Assembly: GCF_037893015.1 (NCBI RefSeq)
Contig: NC_133660.1
Span: 165,604,283 to 165,668,282, forward strand
From: Macrotis lagotis
Lineage: Eukaryota; Chordata; Mammalia; Peramelemorphia; Peramelidae
Direction: 5' to 3'
Length of the DNA: 64,000 bases
Positions 35,351-48,621 of the stretch are shown here, piece after piece; position 1 is the stretch's first letter; each line of letters opens with the position of its first letter. The translations under genes were made by a program, and so were the position numbers. The notes beneath the pieces were generated by a model. It did not search any database. It saw only the letters and a list, made by a program, of their open reading frames with translations, and was not told the origin of the DNA.

Positions 35351-36354
35351 GATATTGTATTTTTTTTAATTTAGAATTTTTTAGTTAAGCATTTGTTTTT
35401 TTCTCCCAGCCAATTCCCTCCTTATAATAAATATTCATAGTCAAGGCAAAAAAATTCTTACATTGGCTAATTCTGTATCTTGAACCCAGGACACCATATT
35501 TTAAGAAATCACAAATGAAAGCTACTAAGATTTATCACAACTAGAGGGCAAAGTAAAGAGGGAAAGTATCCACTAAACTTTTTCCTCAAAAGGAAAAGTC
35601 CAGGAATATCATTGTCAAAAATTCAGAAAGAAAAGGAAAAAAAAAAAACGTCAAGCATCCAGAAAGAAGTAGTTCAAGTATTAAGGAACTATAGTTAGGA
35701 ACATACAAGACTTGGAAATTTTTATTAAAAAGAAGAGATCTGGGAATACAATGTTCAAAAGGTAAGAGGTAGGCTTACACTTAGAATAACCTACCCAACA
35801 AAATTGTGTAAAAATCTGTAGGGGGGGGAATGGATCTTAAATGGAATAGAGAACTTCTAAACATTTTTTGATGAAAAGAAAGGGCTGAGTAGGAACTTTG
35901 AAATGCGAATACAGATTCAAGAGAAATCTAGAAAATAAGTTCGTGTGAACAATTTGAAGAAGGTATAGAGTGGAAGAGAGAAGCAACGAATGTTCCTTAA
36001 TCACTCTATTATCTTTAAAGGGTATTGAGTGACTAACAAAAACAAAGGTCCAAGGTGATAGAATGGGTCTGATCTCAGGGTCTGAAGAGGTGAAAGAAAA
36101 GAGAGAATAAAAAGAATATACAAGTATGGAAAAGAGAATCACAGACAGCTTCTCCTTCCTCATAATTGGGATGTATGGCAAAGTATACATCAAAGTCAAT
36201 AGAAAAAACATGTGGGACTGAGAAAGAGAATGGGAAGAGGGGGTTGGGGAAGGCTAACAACAGAGGGGGAATAGTCTCAAGCAAAGCAAACTTCTTGATT
36301 CTTCAGTAGGTTCATAATGGGGAAAGCAAAAAAAAAAAGACAAAGAACTGGAAT

Positions 36355-36780
36355 ATAAGGGGATATTTATTAGTTGGGGAGTGGCTGAATAAATTGCCAA
36401 ACATGAATATAATGGAATATTATTGTAAGAAGTTATAAAAGAGATGATTCCAGAAAATCCTGGATAGTTTTAATTGAGGTAGACTGAAGTAGATAAAATC
36501 AGAATAATTTATACAAGGATGACAGCACTATAAAGAAAAAAGGATTTTCAAAGATTTAAGAACGGTAATCAATTCAGGTACCAGCCTTGTCTCCAAAGGA
36601 CCTGTGACTAAGTAGGCTGCCTGTCCTTGATAGATGATAAATACAAAGTACCAAAAAAGACATACATCTTTGGACATGACCATTCTATAAATTCATTTTT
36701 CTTGCCTAGTTTATCTGTTGGGGGGGTAGTTGTTTGTTTATTAGAGTTTGACCAAAAAAAAAAAAAGAAACATTTTTAAA
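36355..36780 (+). repeat. L1 3' end fragment
   Basis: 'ttagttggggagtggctgaa', 'gaatataatggaatattatt', 'tacatctttggacatgacca': sense L1 ORF2 tail and 3' UTR, diverged. Confidence 0.6.
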
Positions 36781-38560
36781 ATACACAGTATAGAAACAGA
36801 AGGAAGCATATAGGTAGCACAAAGAATTCATTAGAGACTTTCTTTAAAGTAAGTGATATAAAATGAAGATTCACTTTCATTAATTTTGTGTTCTGTGTAT
36901 ATGGAACTATTCTAGTTTTTAATATTTAGGTTCAGAAAAAATTCCATAAGAGAAGACTTAGGATTAGTTAAGAAACAAAGTGAAAACTCACCTAAGAGAA
37001 TATACTGAAGACAAGTGGATAACCATGATAAATACTATAGAGAGAGACCAAAAGGGATAAGGATAGGGGGAAAAATCATTAGATTCAGCAACAGATTATT
37101 TGGGTTGAGGAGGTCATAAGGGGAGGCAATGATCTGATATCTTGAAGATGAGTCTTATGGATTCCAAACCCAGCCTTTTATCCACTGTACTCCCATGTGA
37201 CCCAGGAAGTATGACTTTCCTGCTGGTGTCATTTGCTGTTTTCTACCAATCTTCAACTGTAATATAGCTTCTTGTTCAGCAATAACCCCATTTCTGAAAA
37301 ACTCATGACCTCAGGCTATTTTATTTCTTTTTTGATAGCCCAGGAAACTAGCTAAAGAAACCACCCTTTGGAGATTTAAAATTTTGAATTTTGAACTACT
37401 TTTCTTGGGCTAATTAGTTGAGGTTAAGAGAAAGTGCCTGAAATCCAGTTTGTCAGTTGAAACTCATATAACTTGGAGTGAAAAAATCCTTTCAATTCCT
37501 TTCAACTCTCATGATGCAGTTGTGGTCTATGGGCTGGATCCCAGGGCTAGAGGAAAAAGATTGATAGAGGCTGGTGACCCTCATTCTGTTTCTCCCCTGT
37601 GGATATGTAATTAGAAGATCTAGATTTGAATTTATTATTTATGGGAAATTTTGTGGCCTTTATTTCTTTAGCTCTAAATGAAGTGATTGAACAAAATTTC
37701 AAAATTTATAAAGTCCATCCCAGCTCCAGAGTTCCTATCTTATGAATCAGGATTATAGGATTCAGAGCTAGAAGGAATCTTAGATTATCACCTTTTCTAA
37801 CTACCTTGTTTTTTAAGATAAGAAACTTCACATGTTCGAATCATCTCACTTTCCTTGGGTCCCTTTTAGCTCTCCAGATACTTTGCATACTTGTGTGATC
37901 AAAGATACTTACCTTTAAGAGAAAAAAACTTCAATGTAAAGAACATAAAAAATAAAGTGAATATTGTATAATTACAATGACTAAGCTTGCCTCTGAAATA
38001 GAAATGGAAAACTATCTCCTTTCCCCAACTTAACTAGAGAGGTTGGATATTGTGGATGAGGAACCTTGCATATACCATCAGACTCAATTACTATTATATT
38101 GTTTCCTTTTTTTCTCTCTCATTTTTGTTACATGGAGAAAGTCCCTGGTTTGAGATATATTTGGAAATAAAGGTGATGTATAAATAAAAGCCATCAATAA
38201 AAAATTTAAAATAATGATTATCTCAAATGGATTGATTTTTTTAAAAAATCATTTGGGGCAAGTATTTTCCACTGAGAATTGTTCTTTTGGGGGAGAGGTT
38301 AATATATTCAAACAGCCTATATTCAAATGAATGTGGTACTTACAGCTTTCTCAGTCAAGACTGTTCCTAAAAGGTCTGAATTATTGATGTTATCTGACTG
38401 CACCTGTATGAATGTAGAAAAAGCAAGTTTTTAAAAAACAAACCAATCTACGTAGTATGTTTCTAAATGTTAAAACCTGAAGTGATGTTTTCTAAAACAC
38501 CTGCAAAGACAAAGATGCAAAAGTCACTTTCTTACATATTGATTTAATTTTTATATCATA
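36780..38560. other. Intergenic DNA upstream of LRRC66
   Basis: No gene seen. 37590-37740 and 37745-37870 look like forward and reverse MIR remnants ('tcccagctccagagttccta', 'gattcagagctagaaggaat'). The rest is not recognised. Confidence 0.4.
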
Positions 38561-38699
38561 CAGGATCTGTTTGACCCATTGAACTTTCTGCTTCTTAGTG
38601 TTCCAGTAATAAGTCACATTTTTCACTCAGGACGGAATTGTAGATAAGCATAATCGACTTTGCTCCTTTTGTAGAACCAGTGAGGAAGCAGCAAAGTCC

Positions 38700-38797
38700 C
38701 AAACCTTGATAATGTTTCACTAATTCCAAAGCAGACTGCCAGGTGACTGCCGGGTGACTGCTTGCTGACGGATGTTTTAAAAACAAGCATTTTAAAG
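38700..38797 (+). other. LRRC66: Possible non-coding 5' exon of LRRC66
   Basis: The first LRRC66 coding exon begins with an acceptor only 5 bp before its ATG, so an upstream non-coding exon is expected. The nearest good donor is AAAG|GTGAGA at 38797/38798, giving an intron of about 257 bp. The exon start is a guess; low confidence. Confidence 0.25.
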
Positions 38798-39059
38798 GTG
38801 AGATCCAGGGGAATAAATTAGATTAGTAGTTTGAAAGTGATACAAATATTAATTCTGTTGAATCTTTAATCTTTTGGAAGATAAATCTTAGCAAAAAAAT
38901 CTTCAAGCACTAAAATGTTTGGAAGAAAGTAAAAGGTATCTTTAAAATAATCTTAAATTCTTTCAGTTTAGATATACATTTTTTCTTCTAGCTTTAAAAA
39001 ATGTTACAATATATGAATAATGTAATTCATTTACTTTTTCTTTTTTTCAAACAGGCATT

Positions 39060-39555
39060 ATGAAAAGCTCTTACCTCGGTGTTATTACTGTGTTGCTAAG
39101 TCTTTATTTTACCAGAAAAGCAGCCACCAAATCAAGAAAACTTGATATTCTGTCTGACTATGGATGCCGATGGAATGGGGACCTTTTGATGGATTGTTCT
39201 TTTACTGGAAAATCTGATATACCAATAGCCATACCACAAACAGTGACCACAGTGGATTTAAGTTACAATTCTATTAGAACTCTCTCAGTATGTAACATGA
39301 AAAAGGAAGATTGGACCACAAAACACCTGAATCTTAGTAACAATGGGATATTTGAGCTAACTTTCAGCTCCTTTATGTGTTTTCCCTCTTTGGAAACATT
39401 AAACCTGAGTGACAATAGAATCTACTCCATCTCATTGGATCTACAGAGACATGGCAGTTTATTGGAGGAATTCCAAAGAAAGGGTTTCAGAAACATCTTT
39501 ACATCTCTCAAAGTTTTATCAATTCAAAGAAATAATCTTAATGCTACTCCAGGGG
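39060..39555 (+). CDS. LRRC66: LRRC66 coding exon 1 (signal peptide and first LRRs)
   Basis: An acceptor TTTCAAACAG is followed by GCATT and the ATG at 39060. The 165 codons plus one base end at donor GTAAGT (39556), phase 1. The product starts with a hydrophobic signal peptide (YLGVITVLLSLYF, residues 5-17). Leucine-rich repeats follow: TTVDLSYNSI, KHLNLSNNGI, ETLNLSDNRI and LKVLSIQRNNL. It matches LRRC66, a poorly studied single-pass LRR membrane protein, in sequence and position (next to SGCB, same strand, as in human). If not spliced, the frame would run to a stop at 39611. The gene continues at 55447 and beyond the window. Confidence 0.9.
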
Positions 39556-40929
39556 GTAAGTGTAAGTATAAAAAAAATAGAATGCAGTACACAATAAATG
39601 TGCCCACTTGACTTGGGATGCTTTTGTATAATAATGAGCTTCATTTTAGCTTTCAGTTTTATTTGCATGGAATTCGAGCTGAAAAGAGAGCTGTCTATTG
39701 TCTTTAGAGCAGGTGTTGTCTTTAAGAGTCTTTTAAATTTGGTATATTTTCAAAATTAGTGCTATAACTTAAAGGAATTTTAAAAACCATTGGTTTTTCT
39801 TTCCCATGATATGAATCTCATTCTTGATAATGTCAACTTCTCAAAGTACATTAGGAAGTATAAAAGTGTTGGACTTTAACTTTTTTATTATCTTTTAATT
39901 ACTGAGTATACCAAATTATTCCAGTGACAAAAGGTTCTAAGAAATGAGTAGATTTGGATCTGATTTATTTGACATAGAACTGGATTTAACTTCAGTGTTA
40001 TTACTAAAGAGAGCATTTTCAATTTTCTTATCTTATTAGGATATATTTTTTCTGCAGCTTGCCAAATGGTCTGGAGGTAAGGATCAAAAATATTGTATTT
40101 CTGTCTATTAGTATGCAAAATATCTTCAATTGTTGAATTTTCTTCCTCTGCATGTAGAACAAACTTACAGAAATATATTGTGCTGCCAAAATTTATTAGG
40201 ATCACAATCCCATATCCATTTCTGGTTCCTAACAGACTCTGCCTCCTTCAATAACAAGATTATCCCCTCCAGGACTCTTCTAGTCTGATGGTAAATGTTC
40301 TAAGTAATAAATGGTGCTTCCATTGATTCTCTTGGGAGACTATTCAGTAATGTATAGCTTTATTCTAGGAAACATATCTGGCTATTCAGTCTCAATTTAC
40401 CTTATTTTCTTTTCCTTGTATGTTGCTATTCAGTTTCCTTTACTTTGGCAGGGAGAAGCTTGAGGTATTTACATATTCCATCAAAATTTATTAAGCACTA
40501 GGTATTATAGGAGAAGCAAAGATATATTAGAAGTATGCCATCTTCTTTTCATTCCAATTTATACCCATTAAGTTTTTCCTTTGAGTCCAAATATTCTATT
40601 TTGTATTTTTTTCTCCATACTTGTTTTTAGTATCTTTTAGATAGTAGTGACCTAGAGATAATTATTCTGAGGATAATATCAATAGAATTGGGAAGAAAAA
40701 AATTGCTTCCTCCTTCCCTGTCCTTTTCAGACATAGTCTATTGACCTTCTCTTTTATATTTCATTGAATAAGGTCAGGTGTTTTTGTTTTATTTTTTTTT
40801 AATAAGATGCTGGGCCCTCTTCCTCCATAACTAGTAAAGGGTCTCTTTACTGTCCTTGCTATAATATGGAGATTGTAGTGCTCACATTTGGACATCTTAA
40901 ACCTCAATAATACTTTGTTTTGCATCAGG

Positions 40930-41060
40930 ATAGTAGAAATAATCAAAAAGCCCTGAATCTGATCTTAGAGGACTTCAGTTCAAAATTTAACTTCAGTTGT
41001 ACCTTGAACAAGTTTAACTTCTCATGTTTCAGTATTTTCTGCAAGTAATATGAAGTCAAG
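40930..41060 (+). repeat. MIR-like SINE fragment
   Basis: 'gatcttagaggacttcagtt', 'cagttgtaccttgaacaagt', 'catgtttcagtattttctgc'. Confidence 0.4.
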
Positions 41061-41699
41061 AATATACAGCATCAGAGCATCCCCGTCCACACTCTATATG
41101 AGAGGGAGCTCTTCAAAAAACTATCCCAATTTCAAGGCACTCAAAAGATCCTCATTGACTCAAAACCATAGTTCATGGACCCCTATAAATGTAGTTACTT
41201 TTACCTTCAGCCATAAGACATAACTTGTTTAAATTTAAGTGTTTTTAATAAAATAATATATAAAATACAATAATAGAAGAATGTTTATCCCTACTTCCAC
41301 CCCAATAAAATTAGGTCACACTTTGCTTCAAATATATATGCCATTAGTAGGAAGAAAAGTTAAAGGAAAGAATGAAACAAACAAATGAATGAATAAACAA
41401 AAAAGTATTTTAGGCTTGAGATTCTTTGATATAATACAAATAGAAATCCTAAATTTCATTTTGTATATACAATCAATACTTTTGTGTATAAATCATTCTC
41501 AAGCCTTTCTAATCCTTTGCATTTTTGTGGTTTGAATTATTTTCCCCTAATTGTAGTATTTGTGGTTTGCCCAGAATAATTTTGTTGTTTTACATATCTG
41601 CTCTATAGCCAATTATTCATTTATTTTTGTGTGAAAAAATATTCTAAGAAGCCAGGGCAAGTAAGAAAGAGGTGCTACCTAGAACCCCTTACTATAGAA

Positions 41700-41880
41700 C
41701 AGGAATTCTTAACCATTTTTTGTTTCATAGACCCCTTTGGCAATTTGGTGAAGTTTATGAACTCTCTCTCAGATTAATGTTTTTAAATGATAAAATAAAA
41801 TACATAGGATTACAAAGGAAATGGCAATTATCAAACTTTTTTTTTAAAAAGTTTGCCAACTCCAAGGTCAAGAATCTCTG
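41700..41880. mobile_element. Small hAT-like non-autonomous DNA element
   Basis: Imperfect terminal inverted repeats CAGGAATTCTTAACC (left) and, reversed from the right end, CAGAGATTCTTGACC. Flanks CTATAGAA and CTCTAGAG match in 6 of 8 positions, fitting a decayed 8-bp target duplication. No coding capacity. Confidence 0.5.
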
Positions 41881-42389
41881 CTCTAGAGAATAATCACATG
41901 ATCCAGAGCCATATCTGACCTTTCCCATAAGGGCTACTCTGATTTCTTCTTATAGCCATTTATGCTATTTTTAACATCCACTCCACCCCACCCTGAGGCA
42001 TTTATAGGAGTACTAAATATTATCACCATAATGAAATGACCCATCCCCATATTTAGAGGATTTCAGTGAGCAGAAGTAGAGTGATTGGCTCAGTCAATGC
42101 TGGGGTGATTTGATTACAACACTGCCCTGTACATAGTTCTGTATGGCTGAAAAGTAGATTCATAGACATTGGTCCAGACCTTTGACCATCCTCTAGTCCA
42201 ACTCACTAAACCCTGGTCTTATGAATCTAAATCCAGAATTCTTTCCATGGCATCACAAGCCTAGTCATATATTTGGAATAATTCTTGGTTTAATAAGAGC
42301 AACCATTGAGTCCAGTTTATTCTGGCCTCCCTTTTTTATACTTCCAAGCATTTTTATTACCTTTTATTCTTCCTCAGATGAGAGTTTAA

Positions 42390-43080
42390 AAATTATCATC
42401 CACTGTGCATCCTCCTATGAGAAGGCACCACATTATAATGGAAAAGGTAATACTCTTAAAACCAGAAAAAAACAGAGTCTAAACCATAGCACTGTGTCTA
42501 TGGGTTGATCAATAAGCACATGTACCAAACTGATGCTCCCGAGTGCTGGGAAAACAAGGAAAACAGAAAGAAAGACAATCCCTGCCCTCACAGTTTAGAT
42601 TCTAATGAGGGAAGAATAAAACCAAAATGAAAGGGGAGAGGGAGAGATGAGAATGAAGGAACTATCAGCTATCTGAATGAAGTCATGGTAGAGTAAGTCA
42701 GAAGGAATGGAGACATGGCTGGCCTGGGCACCTCCTTAAAAGAAGATTCTGGAGTAACTATCCAGAGGGAGAAATCAAAGGTACAGGGTACTTCCAGTAT
42801 GTTAATTCCATAGAGGGAGTTTTTAGGAGGAAGAGATTTCTGGGGATTGGTACAAAAAGTCTGGCGTATAACCTGGAGTGAAATGAAGACCAATAAGTTA
42901 ATTTATTTAATTCCTATTACTTTAATTAATATTTAATACCAATAACTAATTTTTCTCAGCTTCACTTTCCTCTCCTATAAAATGAGAATAAGAATACTTA
43001 TACTATCTAGTCCATTATTCTCTGGAGAATGTTTGACAAACAAGAATTAAATAAATGTGAATTATTAGTTTGTATTACAA
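42390..43080. repeat. MIR-like fragments
   Basis: Scattered remnants such as 'tataatggaaaaggtaatac' (42430) and 'cttcactttcctctcctata ... aatgagaataagaatactt' (42960). Confidence 0.35.
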
Positions 43081-43137
43081 TATATTCCCTTGACCCAAGC
43101 TTGAAGTTAGCAGGAAGGAGTTAGAAAGAAATGGTGA

Positions 43138-43287
43138 GGGGACAACTTGGTGGCACAGTGGATAGAGCACTGGACTTGGAGACAGGGGGACCTGAGTTGT
43201 AATGTGACCTCAGACACATAATGATTACCTAGCCATGTGACCTTGAGCAAGCCACTTAACCCCATTGCCTTGCAAAAAAAAAAAAAG
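43138..43287 (+). repeat. CORE-SINE
   Basis: 'acttggtggcacagtggata' to 'ccattgccttgc' with an A13 tail. Confidence 0.85.
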
Positions 43288-43605
43288 AATCATATTTTTC
43301 CCCCTAGTCAAAAATTAGTTCAGAAAAATGTAAGTTCAAAAACATAATCATTTTGGTGTGAATTACCTTCCCATCATTTTTAAACAAATTAAATATTTTA
43401 TTTCAAACTTGGAGAGACAATGTATTGTAGTGGATCAACAGCTAGCCAGGAAGTTAGCTCACCCATATTGACCATAATTCTGGGCAAGTCACTTTACCTT
43501 TCAATGAAATCAATTATCTGAACCTATAAATTGCTGAAAAGCTGACCTACAATTCCTTACACTAATAAAAACCACAGAGAACTTGCTGACCTACAATTCC
43601 CTATA

Positions 43606-43798
43606 CAAGGGGTGAGGAATCTTTTTTTCTGCCAAGGGTCATTTGGATATTTATAACAATATTCTCAGGCTATATTTGATCAAATATTTAATTAATTCAC
43701 CACTAAAAAGCTGCTATATTTATTGAATTTTGAATCCCTCCCCCACCATGGTTGCCTTAGCAATGACACACCAATACTGTCAAGGTTCCCCACCCCTG
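43606..43798. mobile_element. Small hAT-like non-autonomous DNA element
   Basis: Left end CAAGGGGTGAGGAATC and reversed right end CAGGGGTGGGGAACC form inverted repeats. A perfect CCCTATA flanks both sides (43599-43605 and 43799-43805). 193 bp with no ORF; resembles marsupial Charlie-type elements. Confidence 0.65.
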
Positions 43799-46313
43799 CC
43801 CTATAATAATAAAAACTATAGATCCAGGGCCTATCACCTATCACTCAGGATTAACATTCAATAGCAATACAACTTTACTTAGTAGCTAGTTAGATTTAAA
43901 TCAATTAATTAATTCCAGTAGTTTGTTCATTCATTCACTTCACCTTGTCTATGATCATAGCCACTGCATTATCTCACAGTCTTTCTCCTACTCTTAATCA
44001 CATGATAATATTTACTTTAAGGTAATAGTTATTTTAATTAATAGTTAATGATTTATTTAACTATTTCTCTGTTAATGTTTGAGGATAATTATTTGGGTAT
44101 ACTCCTGGCAAGGAGGAGGCAATTTGAGGATTTTTTCTTAATCAGCATGATAAGCAAAACTCTTCTAAAACATGCATATGTGAGCATATCTCTCCCATAG
44201 TAAGTTCCCTTTGCAATTTAAAGAGAAGATATAGACAATTCCTGATTTGATTTTCAGTGACTTGCCCCCAGTATTATTGGTCAACTGGAATTCTAGTCAG
44301 TATAACTGGTCTATAAAAGAGACATAAGGCTTGTTTTTTTCACCTTTTTCTTTGCCCCTTTCTTCTGGAGCATTATAAATGTTTGGGGAAGGAATTTCCC
44401 CCTTCCTTTTTCCATCTAAGAGCAATTGAAAGCAACTTTCAAGCAAGACATAACTGAGGGAGTTAGACTTGCTTTTATGGCCTGAGAAAAGTACAACTTT
44501 TTCAACCTCAGAGATAGTCATGGCGATGATAAAATGACTACAGAAGCATATAGTGGAGGGAGACAAAGGAATTCACAGGCATTGTTCCTGAATTCTAAAC
44601 TGTGTAGAGGAGGAAAAATTTCTATTATCAAGGTAACATGATCTTAGAAATTGCCCTCCTCATCAAAGAAGGGACAACCTTGTGGGTAACCCCAATTTAA
44701 GATTTAGAGAACAGACTTTCTGGAGAAAGGCTCTGCCTAAGCAGCAGTTTTCTTGGGAGAAACAAGGTAATTGCTCACACTAAGAGAATTGAAGCCATGC
44801 CATTCAGTGGAGAGTAAGATATTGGGATTTGTCACCTCCTGTTATTCAGAAATTGCAAACATAATGGGAAAGGTATTGCTTGTTCCAAAGTATGTTTGCT
44901 TTATGGGAGGAATCTATACCACAGAATGGACAAGTCTGGGTTGGGGGGGAGGGGAAGGGAAGGGAGAGCAGGGAGAAAGGGATACTTTGTAGAAAAAAAA
45001 TTTTCCTGGAATATCAAAATACTACCCCAAGGGCAACTCTAAGGTCAATGCCCTTCCAATGAGGAGTTTATAGACCTCTTTGCGTTCTCTGAGTGCCTTT
45101 TTTATTTTCTGTATCTCTGTATAGACTCCTACAAGTGCTATGTACTTTCCACCTTTTCTGCACAATGTTGTCCTTTTTTGATATGAATTTATTTCCTTGA
45201 GTGCTTGTATGGGAGTTAGGGACCCCTCCTATCCACATTTATGGAAACCTAGATATGTATTTTCCTAGAGTAAACTCCATGCAAGGGTAATGAACCCCAA
45301 AGAAAAAAACTAACTTCTTAGGTCAGCTCCAAGAACTAAACCTGGTTTTTATGAGGTCAGAGTCTGGGACTGAGGGGAGGAGGGAAGGATAAATAGGGAC
45401 CACAAGTCACAATCCAAAAAAGATTGAATTTACTTTGGTGAGACTTTGTATGATTCTATGTTTATCAAAGTAAAATATTTGTGTGGGCAACCCAACACAC
45501 AGGAGTCAATCTTGGTTCAGTCCATTTCCATCTCCAATATGAAGCCTTTTCTCATTCTCCCAGTTCCTAGTGCTCCCATATCACATTGCCTTCTATTGAT
45601 TTATATGTATACAATATGCATCCAAGTGATAAAATATAAGATCTTCAAGGGCAAGAGAGACTTCATTTTTTGGTCATTCCCTAAATGACCATATTTCATA
45701 AATGCCTGATGAGTGAGTTCATGTAACTAATATTCATGGGATACATGCATCAGTTTGTGTGTTCAGGAAAGAGTGATACATATTTCCAAAAAATAATGAT
45801 GGTCTTTATGTGCTGGTAACAGCCATTTCTTTGAGTAAGAAGCTTTGCTCTTGAAGACTTAAGGTCTGAGTTTTAAACCTCTCATCCATTAGTTATGTAA
45901 CCTCAGGCAAGTCACTTAATACTATAAATTTTCCAGGCATTTCATGACTGATAAAGCACATTCCTCCCAAGACTCAAAGACAGACATTGTAAATATAATT
46001 GTGTTCATTTTTTATAGACTCAAAGAGAAGTGACTTATTCAGGGTCACACCTGTAAGTATCAAAGCAGTAATTTAATCCCTTTGATACCAAGCCTAGCAT
46101 ACCTTTCACTAATGTTCTTCAGCTACAAAAATGAGGTTTGGGATAGACCTGTGATGCCACATTCAAAGAGAAATAAGGCCACTAAGACTGCCACTGCATA
46201 CAGACTTAGAAACCATAAATAAGCACCATCTATTTTATTATATTCTTATTTATTTTATTAAATTTCCCCCATTATATTTTCAATTCAAATATATTTCATT
46301 CCCCCAATTTAAT

Positions 46314-46457
46314 TTTTTTTTGTTGCAAGGCAATGGAGTTAAATGACTTGCCCAAGGTCACACAGCTAGGTAATTATTAATTGTCTGAGACTGGATTTGA
46401 ACTCAGGTCCTCCTGACTCGAGAGCCAGTGCTCTGTCAATTGTGTCACCTAGCTGCC
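46314..46457 (-). repeat. CORE-SINE, antisense, with 13-bp TSD
   Basis: Reverse copy flanked by CCCCCAATTTAAT at 46301-46313 and 46458-46470. Confidence 0.9.
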
Positions 46458-47189
46458 CCCCCAATTTAATGTCACAATTACATTTTAATCTAGATGAACC
46501 CTATCTCTAGACTAGACAACCCTAAGATCTTTCCACTCTGACATTTTGTGATTCTGATTCTGTAAAAAGTTGATGTCTCTCAATAAAACTCATTTCTAAA
46601 CACTGAATGTCACCTGTTCCTGACCCAATGACAGCTAATTTCCTAAACTCTGTGACAGCTGTGATGTACTACCAGCATGCTGCTTGTTTGGACAACACCC
46701 AAGGAAAGAGCTGGCAGGTGTCACGACCAGAGAAGTCTATGATGATTTAACCCCAGAGATCCACCAGACCTCTTACAGAGGATTTTTGGCCACCGTGTTC
46801 TTAGCTCCCATCCCCCTAATCGATTTAAAATAGCTTTAAATAATGAAGTTGATCCCAGGTTAGGTTGTCCCAGCTTCAGCAAACAATCCTTAGCAAGTGC
46901 CTGCAGGAGACCTGGCAATATATTAGCCAACCAATATTTTATTATTCCAGTTAAGTTTATAGTCTTCTGCTTAGTTACCCAGAACTAAGTGAACATTCAA
47001 ATTGGAGAATAAAAAAAATATTGGAAGTAAAATGGGATGACCTTTGAGTCCTTGTAAGCAAAATTGAAGCTTGCTGGGATGTTTGACCACCAGCTCTTCA
47101 GGGGAAAAAATGCCCCCATGGAACACCTTTAAGTTTAATCTTCATTATTAGCTTTATCTTGATCACTTTCTTAAGAATAGACCAGTAGT

Positions 47190-47320
47190 CAAACTCAAAT
47201 AGAAATGTATCCTTGGCTGGAGGCCACATATTGATTGTGAAAACCATAAATTAATATTACATATTTCCCAATTACATTTTAATCTGGTTCTGTCTGGATA
47301 CTCCTGAGTGTCCAGACAGC
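47190..47320. repeat. Partial hAT-like repeat
   Basis: 'agtcaaactcaaatagaaat', 'ggccacatattgattgtgaa', 'cccaattacattttaatctg': a familiar mammalian/marsupial DNA-repeat motif, missing one end. Confidence 0.35.
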
Positions 47321-47522
47321 TTATTTACATAATCAACAAAATGATAAATCAAATCCTTATTTGTAATATTTGCTGATTTTGGAAATATAAATGCTCATAT
47401 TGGAAAGTTAACGGACTTGGTCTGATACAAGCCAGTTCAAACACAATTTTGGTGATTCTGCAAAAAGATGTAACTTTTAAATTTATAGACTTGATAACAA
47501 GTGGTCCTAATTGCTGACAAAT

Positions 47523-47777
47523 TAGTTGCTATTCAGTCATTTTTCAGTCATATCAGACTCTTTGGGACCCATTTGAGATTTTCTTAACAAAGACACCAGA
47601 GTAGTTTTGCCATTTCCTTCTCCAGCTCATCTGACAGATGATAAACCAGGAAGGAAACAGGGTTGCGTGACTTGCCCAGGGTCACAGAGCCAGTAAGTGT
47701 GTGGGACTGGATTTGAATTCAAATCTTCCTGACTCCAGGCATGGGACTCTGTCCACTGTGTGTGCCACCTAGCTAGC
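47523..47777 (-). repeat. MAR1-type SINE, antisense
   Basis: 'gttgctattcagtcattttt', 'tttgccatttccttctccag', 'gacttgcccagggtcacaga', 'gtgccacctagctagcc': full reverse MAR1. Confidence 0.8.
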
Positions 47778-48621
47778 CTTGACAAATTATATTAATCCTA
47801 AAAATAATTGTTCCCAAAAGTCAACTCCAAATTATTATTGCATTTACTATGTGATAAAATGTTCATGAATTTTAATTCAATTGAATGAACATTTTTTTTA
47901 AGTTTTCTACTAAGTGCCCAGCACTTACAGATGCTGGGAAAACACAGATAAAAATGACCAGGAGAGAAGGACACTTGAAACTGGGAAAAAAGAGACTTTT
48001 TGGAGGAGATGACATCTGAACAGAACCTTGAAGGGCAAACTCTGCTCATTGGAGATTTTCCATAGCATAGCTTGTATACAGCCTTCCTTCTCTTGTTCCC
48101 AGTGCTCTTTGGACCGGAATTCCATTGATTTGTGTTTCAAGTTACTAAAACTACTTTATTAGTCAAAGGAACTGTTTACTAAGGGAGTGTTCACTCCTTA
48201 ACAGAGAGCCTCTTGGGAAATTTTTCAATTAAGTTAGAACCAAGTGGAATTTTTTTTTCAATTCAATTCAGCATACAGTTATCCAGCAAACATTTATTGA
48301 AAACTACCTACCATGGACAAATGTCTATGTCAAATTAATCATGATATTGTTCAAATTGTCTTTTTGACGTCCTCTTTCTTTTCTATTTTATTAAATTCAG
48401 ATCTCTTTCACCTCAGTTATAACAACATCCATTTACTTCTTGCTACTTCCAGTTTCTTCCCCATTCCAGACTATCTTACTTATGGCAGTCAAATTTTACC
48501 AAAATATCTAGTCTATTTTTCATTGGCATGAATCTGTTATGACTCCCAAGTCTAAAATAACTGAGTTCAACCTTCTTTTTCTTTCAAGTTCCTCCAGCAT
48601 CTATTGTTGATTTTCTTTCTT

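Larger units (their letters stand above)
33440..36320 (+). repeat. Old HAL1-like (half-L1) element with nested insertions
   Basis: A degenerate ORF1-type LINE whose later part (about 35480-36000) parallels the element at 50039-53070 ('tttcctcaaaaggaaaagtc', 'aggaatatcattgtcaaaaa', 'agaaagaagtagttcaagta'). An extended SINE (33917-34235) and an L1 3' end (34538-35350) are inserted in it. No frame survives. Confidence 0.5.

Noticed and set aside
35837..36284. 124-aa and 69-aa minus-strand frames
   Set aside because: Antisense of the purine-rich HAL1-like remnant; Phe/Ser/Leu-rich with no recognisable domain.
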